A stretch of 34,374 bases of DNA. Source: an uncultured Schlesneria sp. (GTDB lineage: Bacteria > Planctomycetota > Planctomycetia > Planctomycetales > Planctomycetaceae). The notes beneath the pieces are model-generated. The model made no database searches. It saw only the letters and a program-made list of their open reading frames with translations, and was not told where the DNA came from. Location: assembly GCA_903911795.1 (NCBI GenBank), contig CAIWEX010000717.1, positions 1-34,374 on the forward strand. The letters are read 5' to 3'. Positions 27,902 through 34,374 of the stretch are shown in pieces (position 1 is the first letter of the stretch; every line of letters begins with the position of its first letter). The position numbers and the translations under genes were made by a program.

Positions 27902-29890
27902 TCAGGGGACGTTGATCGTGGTCGTCTTGGTGATCGAATTCCCTGAATATGTCACCGTGTCAGACCCCGTTCCGCCGTCCACAGACAGCACCGTACTGAT
28001 TGTGTTGAAGAGGAAGTTGGCAGTGTCGCTTCCGGCTCCCAGATTCAACAAAATCGTCGACGCGTAGAACGAGTTGAAAGTGATGTTATCGTCGCCATCG
28101 CCCATATTCGCATCGACGTTGAAGCGATTGATCCCTACGTCAATCGTAACGGTTTGCTGACCATTGATCTTGGTGAAAGTGTCATTTGCAGTGACTGTGA
28201 CACTCGCACTCTTCAACACTCCGGAAACCTTTACTTGCTTGTAGGTCATCGTGATGTTGTTGGGCTGATCGTCGCCGTTAATGTTCAGCGTCCCATTCGT
28301 AAACGAGACCGCCACCTGGCTGGGGGCAATGGTGACAGGCACACTGAGTGATTCAATCCCGTTGGCAATAATGCTGACGTTATAGGTCCCGGGTGCGAGT
28401 CCCGCAGGAATATCAATCACTGCCGAGTCAAAGTTGAAAAACGTTGGGTCGCCAATCCCAGGGGTCCATCCTGAAGTCCGTCCATATTTCACAAGACCGA
28501 CTTGCGTCAGCTTGGCAATTGGGTAGTTCGAGGACATCCGGGCATCACATCCGTACGTTGCTCCTTCCGAAATCCCCGTAATATTGAATCCATCCAGCGA
28601 TAATTGGGAGGGACTTGATCGGAAGATGTCGTAGATGTAGGGGCGCCAGCTATCGAGTGGTGTCCCGGAGGGGATGTACTGGAAAATATTGAAGCTGCCC
28701 GAGCCTGTGGTCACCAGGATACCTCCGTTAGGAATCACCAGAAAACGGAAGGTATTCGCTGCAGAAAAACTCATTCGAGATCGCAACTGGGATGGTAAGG
28801 TCGCGGTGATGTCGGTCAACGTCCCATCTGCGTAATTATAGTCGAACATTTTCGTCGGTGATCGTGATGGAACTGTATCCGCCATGAAAATGAAGTGCCC
28901 ATCAGGGAGCATCGCTCCTGGCGCACCGTCTGCACCCATACCAACTGGCAATGGAGGACCTGAAGCCCAAGTCCCCCCACTCGAGAAAGTACCTGATGGG
29001 GTGAAGATGGCGGTCTGGTTGTTTCCACCAATCTGAATCACTTTACCGTTTGGCAAGACCGATCCAGGCCCGATGCGCGTGGCAGGTGCTGGTGAAGTGA
29101 GCGTGGCAAGCGTTCCCGCATCAGACCAACTGAATCCACTCGTTTCCTGGGCCGACCCCGTCCCGGCGGTGACGCTTGCTCCGACGTCATAGGACAGAAT
29201 GTTCTGGTTGGGCAGTTGCAGCCAGGTTTCCAAGGCGCTGATATCGCCGCGAAGTTTGGGTGTCGTTGACGAGAACCAGAAATCAGAAGGTGGATAATAG
29301 GTATAGGTGAAGGCGGTCGTGGGGCTACCCGCAACGACATACTGGCTGAACGAATAGCCTGGTACCGGGGCTGCAGGACCGTTCCCAAATGTTGCTTCAG
29401 GAAAAGGGGCAATCGCTTTCCAGGAATTCTTGACCGGATCGTAAATCTCACCCGTGTTGGTGTTGTTTCTAGTGAGGCTTGATCCGCTGTACTCACCACC
29501 GAGAACCAGCAGTTTACCACTGGGTAGAATAATCGATGCAAAATTGCGCCGAGCTCGCGACATGGAAGCAACCGATGTCCATGTCCCATTGACGTAGCTA
29601 CCCGTTGAATCCGGCGTGAGCTTGGACCACCTCTGGTAATTCAGATTCGACTGCACCATGACAGAACCGTCTGTCAACAGGATCATTGTCCCATTATAGA
29701 ATTCGGGACTTGTACTGTTGACGGTACTCCAAGTTCCCGTGGTTACGGCGGCCGTCAGTTTCTGCGGCTGGGCGGCCGTCATTCCAAGGCAAGCCAATCC
29801 GACCAACAACGACAAGCGCCACTTTGACCGCCGGGGGGAAGCCGGAACGGCCTGACGCTGCAACAACGATGAACGGATGATGAAGAACAT
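27902..29890 (-). CDS. Secreted kelch / galactose-oxidase-like propeller protein with DUF1929-like Ig domain and RTX-like C-terminal tail
   Basis: Kelch-like repeats (SMSRARRNFASIILPSGKLLVLGGEYSG, GPGSVLPNGKVIQIGGNNQ, DGAPGAMLPDGHFIFMAD); AQVGLVKYGR-like segment (LTQVGLVKYGRTSGW); tail with MGDGDDNITF, LGAGSDTANF, GGTGSDTVTY. Start refined from 30028 to the ATG at 29890 by signal peptide. Confidence 0.78.
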   Translation of the reverse strand: MFFIIRSSLLQRQAVPASPRRSKWRLSLLVGLACLGMTAAQPQKLTAAVTTGTWSTVNSTSPEFYNGTMILLTDGSVMVQSNLNYQRWSKLTPDSTGSYVNGTWTSVASMSRARRNFASIILPSGKLLVLGGEYSGSSLTRNNTNTGEIYDPVKNSWKAIAPFPEATFGNGPAAPVPGYSFSQYVVAGSPTTAFTYTYYPPSDFWFSSTTPKLRGDISALETWLQLPNQNILSYDVGASVTAGTGSAQETSGFSWSDAGTLATLTSPAPATRIGPGSVLPNGKVIQIGGNNQTAIFTPSGTFSSGGTWASGPPLPVGMGADGAPGAMLPDGHFIFMADTVPSRSPTKMFDYNYADGTLTDITATLPSQLRSRMSFSAANTFRFLVIPNGGILVTTGSGSFNIFQYIPSGTPLDSWRPYIYDIFRSSPSQLSLDGFNITGISEGATYGCDARMSSNYPIAKLTQVGLVKYGRTSGWTPGIGDPTFFNFDSAVIDIPAGLAPGTYNVSIIANGIESLSVPVTIAPSQVAVSFTNGTLNINGDDQPNNITMTYKQVKVSGVLKSASVTVTANDTFTKINGQQTVTIDVGINRFNVDANMGDGDDNITFNSFYASTILLNLGAGSDTANFLFNTISTVLSVDGGTGSDTVTYSGNSITKTTTINVP

Positions 29891-30285
29891 GTTGTCGTCC
29901 TGAAAACTTGAAACCGCGAGGCTCGGAAATTTGACGGAAATATGACTCTCACCCGGCGAAGGCGATTTTGCAAGCAGAAAATCGACCACGGGGAATGATT
30001 TACCATACGCACACGGCGCTGCAATCAATGTCGTCTCGATCTCGTCGACACCTGAAGCATGAATGGAACATTGTCAGTCGTTACACCATGGTGAGGATCA
30101 TCGTCCGGCATGGGCAAATGTTAGGCATTCTGAGGGGTCAGACGATCAGGGGAAATCTGCGGGCAAATAATCGCAATTTTGAACCCGGAAGTGACTGAAA
30201 TGCTGTTGATCCTCTGGATTGTGAATCGGTAGTCTATAGCCCGCCAGCACTTCACTGTACACATTCTGTCTTTTCAGGTTTTTCC

Positions 30286-31635
30286 ATGACCGAACTCTTG
30301 AGTACCGTCTGTGAGCATTGCGATGCCAAGCTCAAACTGAAAAATCCGGACCTGGAAGGCAAGAAAATCAAATGCCCCAAGTGTGGCGAAGCGTTCGTCG
30401 TCGTGGCATCAGGAGGAAAGTCTGCGGCGAAGCCTGTCAAAAAGAAAAAGTCGGACGACGAACTCGACTTTCTCGATGTCGCCACCGACGACTATGACGA
30501 ACCACCCGAGGACGAAGAGCTTGAGGATTATGACGACCAGCCCAAGCGTCGCTCCAAAGGGGGCAAAGGGAAATCGAAAAAGAAGTCTCGCAAGGGAAGT
30601 GGCGATTCAGGCCAGGTCGTCAAGATTCTGGCCATCGTCGCTGTCGCACTCCTGGTACTTGGAGGGGGTGGCTATGGAATGGTACAGCTTCTTAAGGGAG
30701 ATGGTTCCAGTGACTTGGACTGGCTCCCGACAGAAGCCAAGGGATATGTCAAAGTTCAAATTGCCAATATCTGGAATGCCAACCTGATTCAGACCTTTAA
30801 AAACAGTAAAGCTGGTCAGAGTGCGGCCGAAGAGATGACTAAGAGTTTCGGGAAAGGTCCTCAGGACCTGAAAGAAGTCATCACCGCGATTGCGCCGGGC
30901 CAGAACAATGGAACGGTCCTCTTTCGTGCCACTCAGCCCTTCGATCTGGCCACAATCAAGACGCTCAATCCCACTGCAACAGAGGCCACACATGGATCAG
31001 GATCGTACCTGAAGCAGGGCTCAACGGCCATTTTTCTGGCAGACGCCACCACGCTGTTGATCGGCCAGGAAGCGACGATTCAGGCCATTATCACCCGCGG
31101 CAAGAAACATCCGAATGCGTCCAAATTCAGTTTTGCCAGGGGTTATCGAGACCACATCGTCTGGGCGATGGTCGAACCGGACACGTTTTCGGGAAACTCC
31201 ATGAATCCCATCGGGGCATCGCCGTTCATGGGGAACGTGAAAGTCGCGGTCCCGCAAACGGCACTGATTCGTGTCAACGCAGGATCTGACATTACGATTT
31301 CCGCACTGATCGCGTTCAATACCTCGGAAGAGTCCAAAGTGACCGTCGAAAAGAACAAGGCGGAATTTGAAACGGCAAAAGCCAATTTTGCCAAACAAAA
31401 GCCAGCGATGCAGAGCGGGCAGAATCTGTTCATGAAGCCGGAACAGGTCACGAAATTGATCAATGGAATCGAGCAAGTCATGAATTCTGTTCAGATGTCC
31501 CAATCGGGCACGCGGATGAACATGAGTGCGACGATCAGTCAACAGACTGTCAATGACTTTTCCAGCTTCGTTGCAGAGTCACCGATGGGTGGAAGTCCTC
31601 CGGGATTGAAGATGTTGCTTCCTTCGGGCAGATAG
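30286..31635 (+). CDS. N-terminal zinc-ribbon, single-TM protein of unknown function
   Basis: Two CxxC pairs (CEHCDAKLKLKNPDLEGKKIKCPKCGEAFVV), acidic/basic linker, one TM (VVKILAIVAVALLVLGGGGYGMVQLL), uncharacterised C-terminal domain. Confidence 0.8.
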   Translation: MTELLSTVCEHCDAKLKLKNPDLEGKKIKCPKCGEAFVVVASGGKSAAKPVKKKKSDDELDFLDVATDDYDEPPEDEELEDYDDQPKRRSKGGKGKSKKKSRKGSGDSGQVVKILAIVAVALLVLGGGGYGMVQLLKGDGSSDLDWLPTEAKGYVKVQIANIWNANLIQTFKNSKAGQSAAEEMTKSFGKGPQDLKEVITAIAPGQNNGTVLFRATQPFDLATIKTLNPTATEATHGSGSYLKQGSTAIFLADATTLLIGQEATIQAIITRGKKHPNASKFSFARGYRDHIVWAMVEPDTFSGNSMNPIGASPFMGNVKVAVPQTALIRVNAGSDITISALIAFNTSEESKVTVEKNKAEFETAKANFAKQKPAMQSGQNLFMKPEQVTKLINGIEQVMNSVQMSQSGTRMNMSATISQQTVNDFSSFVAESPMGGSPPGLKMLLPSGR

Positions 31636-31721
31636 AAAGTTTCATCGTGGAATTCCAAGGTTGAGTTCCCAATTGCTTTTCGCCTGGCGAATGCGTTGAT
31701 CGACGATCATGTGGGAGCACT

Positions 31722-32216
31722 ATGGAACTCAGACTGATTCCACCGGTTGATTTTCGGATCCGCATTCCAATTCTGATCGTCTTGCTGTTGCCGGTCGTGC
31801 TTGCCCCGAATCTGGGTCTTGGCTGGAGGCTTGTGGCCTGTTTCATGCCTCTGGCACTGTCAGGTACGTTTCGGATCACGCGATTCAAAGGCGAGTGGTT
31901 GCATACGTGCCTTTACCTGGGATTTGTTCCGGTACGCCGGCACAAGTGCAAACTGGCCGCGATTGTGCATATCGGCACGAAGTATGGCGGATCAGAGCCT
32001 GGCATGTGGACCTATATTCTGTTCGGACCAGTCCAGTGGATCTTCAGTTGGATTTTTGACTATCTGATTCCGGCGATCGGTGGCCCGTTTGAACTCTGGG
32101 TTGAAACCGCGAGAGGCCGTGAATTCATCGTCTGGCAAGGATTTCACCAGGGGAATTTCGAACAGAATCTGGACCTGCTGAGAAATCAAAGCGGGGGCGA
32201 AATTCGTGCCCGGTAA
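31722..32216 (+). CDS. Hypothetical small membrane protein
   Basis: ORF with hydrophobic segments (IPILIVLLLPVVLAPNLGLGWRLVACFMPLALSG; VQWIFSWIFDYLIPAIGG); no antisense competitor of similar quality. Confidence 0.6.
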   Translation: MELRLIPPVDFRIRIPILIVLLLPVVLAPNLGLGWRLVACFMPLALSGTFRITRFKGEWLHTCLYLGFVPVRRHKCKLAAIVHIGTKYGGSEPGMWTYILFGPVQWIFSWIFDYLIPAIGGPFELWVETARGREFIVWQGFHQGNFEQNLDLLRNQSGGEIRAR

Positions 32217-32231
32217 ATCTGCGGTCAAACA

Positions 32232-32331
32232 GGGGTCGGGTCTGCGATTTTACGATTTTGGCCAGAAGTAACCGTGTTCGTTTAAGGAAGTCATTGTCTG
32301 GCCAAAATCGAAAAATCGTAGACCCGACCCC
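32232..32331. repeat. REP/RAYT-like 35-bp inverted repeat
   Basis: GGGGTCGGGTCTGCGATTTTACGATTTTGGCCAGA (32232-32266) and TCTGGCCAAAATCGAAAAATCGTAGACCCGACCCC (32297-32331); 33/35 complementary with a 30-nt loop. Confidence 0.92.
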
Positions 32332-32394
32332 GACGCACCAGTGATCGATACAGTAAGACGCAGAGTCGCGGAGCGACTCACCTGCTACTAACGG

Positions 32395-34374
32395 CTACTT
32401 CTTCCCTTTTTTCTTCCCGTTCTTTGACCCGCCATCGCCGTTCCTGGAATCAGTTCCGTTCTTATCTTCACGCCGGATTGAAACGTCCTTGTCAGCCGCC
32501 TCCTGAAGTTTCTTCAGCCATTCTCCCCAGACCGACGGCTTTGGTGGTTCCGGCTTTGATCCGGGAGCAGGGCCAACGGGCGTCGGGGGCGGGTTGAGTG
32601 CCGCCAGCTTGGCTTTCTTTTCGAAGTATGAACGCTCGGTCATACTCCAGACATTTGTCGCGATGAAGTACAGGCAAAGCCCTGCGGGGACTCGGTAGAA
32701 CGTCGCACCCATCACGAACATCATCACGTTCATCATCTTGTATTGGGCAGCCTGCTCTTCGTTCTGCGGTGGCGGCATTGTCAGCTTCTGATGAATCATC
32801 ATCAGGCCGATCGAAATGCAGGGCAGCAGATTGAATTCCGACCACGTCAGAAACGGAATCTTGAACGGCAAGGCAAACAGGGCATCGGGCGAGGCGAGAT
32901 TCTCAAACCACAGGAACGGCTCCATTCGCAATTCGATGGAGCTGCTGAGTGATCGGTAGAGAGCGATGAAAATTGGCAATTGCAGGAAAACAGGCAGGCA
33001 GCCACCGAGCATCATCTTGGATTGCTCTGCCACCAGTTCCTGTGACGCCTTCAAATACTCTTCCGTATTCTTTCCATGACGAGCTTCGAGTTCCTTCTGC
33101 TTAGCCTGAATCTTCGGCTGCAATTCTTTCATCTTCGCCGCATGGACAGCCTGATGCTTCGACAGCGGAATCAGGCACGTCCTGACCAGCACAGTGAGAC
33201 AGATGATTGCTACGCCGTAACTGAGGCCCAGCGAATGGAAGATATTCAGAACCCAGACCATCCCGCGGCAGATCGAATCGAACCAGCCGTAATCCAGAAC
33301 GGCCGCCGCAAAAACCTGCTGCAGCAGTTGCTGGCGTTTGGGGCCTGCAAACAATGTGAAATGGTGTTCGACCTGGTCGTTCGCTGGAACCGTGATATCG
33401 CGCGAGGTCAGATCGAGCGAGATATCACTGTATTGCGGGTAGGTCTTGTCTTCCTTGACGAGCGTGGCGTGCGAATCATCAATTGTCTGTTGCTTGACCT
33501 GATCTTCGCCTGGCAGAACGAGAGCGGCGAAGTATGCGACGTCGACACCGATGTACTTCAACGGGCGCTTCCACAAAGTGGGCGAGTTTGCCTTGGACTT
33601 CTTCACGACGTCTGTCGCAGCCATCTTGCTGTCGTCGATCGTTTTCCCATCATCGCGCAGAAAGCCCATCCGAATGTCACGGTGCTTGTAGGCGTTGTCA
33701 GCGTCCTCCAGAGGAACGCCGGTGGGACCGTTCAATTCGTACTTGATCTCTTGAGCTTTAGCGGAAAGATTTTTCAGCGTGACGGTCAACTTCACTTTGT
33801 AGCCATCAGCCAGGTTATCCCGAACGTTCGGTTGCTTTTGCTCATCATCCGTCAACTGCCTTAACTGGAACTTTTTCGAAAGTTCCCAGACCCCATCCGG
33901 GGTTTTCAGACTGAATGTGATCGAGTCGGCGGTTTCTTCGGTGACATCCCACGAGAGTTCGTCGAGCGACTGGCCTTTGAAGAGCTTTTCGAACTGGGGA
34001 ATTCGCATGGCGAATGTTCGGCGGTCAGTACGCTCGTCGTCCCCAACCAATCGGACTCGACGGTCACGGTGCCCGAACCGGGGATAGCGTTTGATATCCG
34101 TCAACTCGACGGTATCGATGCTGGCTCCTTCACTGCGGAACTTGGCGGCGAGCAGGAACTTTTCGAACTTTGAGGGATCCTGATCATCCAGCTTGGGACC
34201 GATCCATACGGTCCGACTGGGATGTTCTGGAAGCTTGACTTCGGGCTTAACGTCGCTATTGGCCTGGGCATTCACTTCGTCGGATGTACGACGATTCTCT
34301 GGCTGCAATGCATCTGCGACCGCCTCGATCTTTGGTTTTTGAGGTGGCGCTGGAAAGAGGATTGGAACAACATA
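32395..34374 (-). CDS. yidC: YidC/Oxa1-family membrane protein insertase (5' end beyond window)
   Basis: YidC periplasmic domain followed by GMVWVLNIFHSLGLSYGVAIICLTVLVRTCLIPLSKHQAVHAAKMKELQPKIQAKQKEL and LGGCLPVFLQLPIFIALYRSL; the reading frame stays open to the window end (YVVPILFPAPPQKPKIEAVADALQPENRR). Lys-rich C-terminus. Confidence 0.93.
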   Translation of the reverse strand, partial: YVVPILFPAPPQKPKIEAVADALQPENRRTSDEVNAQANSDVKPEVKLPEHPSRTVWIGPKLDDQDPSKFEKFLLAAKFRSEGASIDTVELTDIKRYPRFGHRDRRVRLVGDDERTDRRTFAMRIPQFEKLFKGQSLDELSWDVTEETADSITFSLKTPDGVWELSKKFQLRQLTDDEQKQPNVRDNLADGYKVKLTVTLKNLSAKAQEIKYELNGPTGVPLEDADNAYKHRDIRMGFLRDDGKTIDDSKMAATDVVKKSKANSPTLWKRPLKYIGVDVAYFAALVLPGEDQVKQQTIDDSHATLVKEDKTYPQYSDISLDLTSRDITVPANDQVEHHFTLFAGPKRQQLLQQVFAAAVLDYGWFDSICRGMVWVLNIFHSLGLSYGVAIICLTVLVRTCLIPLSKHQAVHAAKMKELQPKIQAKQKELEARHGKNTEEYLKASQELVAEQSKMMLGGCLPVFLQLPIFIALYRSLSSSIELRMEPFLWFENLASPDALFALPFKIPFLTWSEFNLLPCISIGLMMIHQKLTMPPPQNEEQAAQYKMMNVMMFVMGATFYRVPAGLCLYFIATNVWSMTERSYFEKKAKLAALNPPPTPVGPAPGSKPEPPKPSVWGEWLKKLQEAADKDVSIRREDKNGTDSRNGDGGSKNGKKKGKK

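Noticed and set aside
32232-32331. Simple Rho-independent terminator
   Set aside because: Arms are 35 bp with a 30-nt loop and no adjacent U-tract; the end sequences fit a REP/MITE-type element better, though termination activity is not excluded.
33076-33864. 262-aa antisense ORF inside yidC
   Set aside because: Opposite strand of conserved YidC domains; composition consistent with a shadow ORF.
1-34374. Prophage, plasmid or defence island
   Set aside because: No phage structural, integrase, replication, toxin-antitoxin or restriction genes recognised; gene content is envelope and housekeeping.

Overview
Chromosomal window from a bacterium that looks like a Planctomycetota member. The evidence is a PVC-type CxxCH haem dehydrogenase, large PQQ/PD40 propeller proteins, a DUF1573 protein and zinc-ribbon membrane proteins. 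I support 16 protein-coding genes: HtrA/DegP protease, DUF1573 protein, very large secretin, lipoprotein, YceH/DUF480, Gfo/Idh/MocA oxidoreductase, PEGA-PD40-DUF1080 lipoprotein, PQQ-propeller/TPR giant, PVC haem dehydrogenase, O-antigen-ligase-like/TPR protein, orphan ExbD/TolR, MurA, kelch/galactose-oxidase-like protein with an RTX-like tail, zinc-ribbon membrane protein, small membrane protein, and YidC (5' truncated by the window edge). No rRNA, tRNA, CRISPR array or intact transposase was recognised. The most interesting content is non-coding. Intergenic gaps carry several unrelated families of structured micro-repeats with strict short periods (7, 7, 8, 9 and 13 bp), many folded into inverted repeats, plus a 35-bp near-perfect REP/RAYT-like inverted repeat and a possible three-way-junction palindrome. 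All four convergent gene junctions in the window carry a substantial inverted repeat. Family assignments come from reading motifs in the sequence; no database search was possible.
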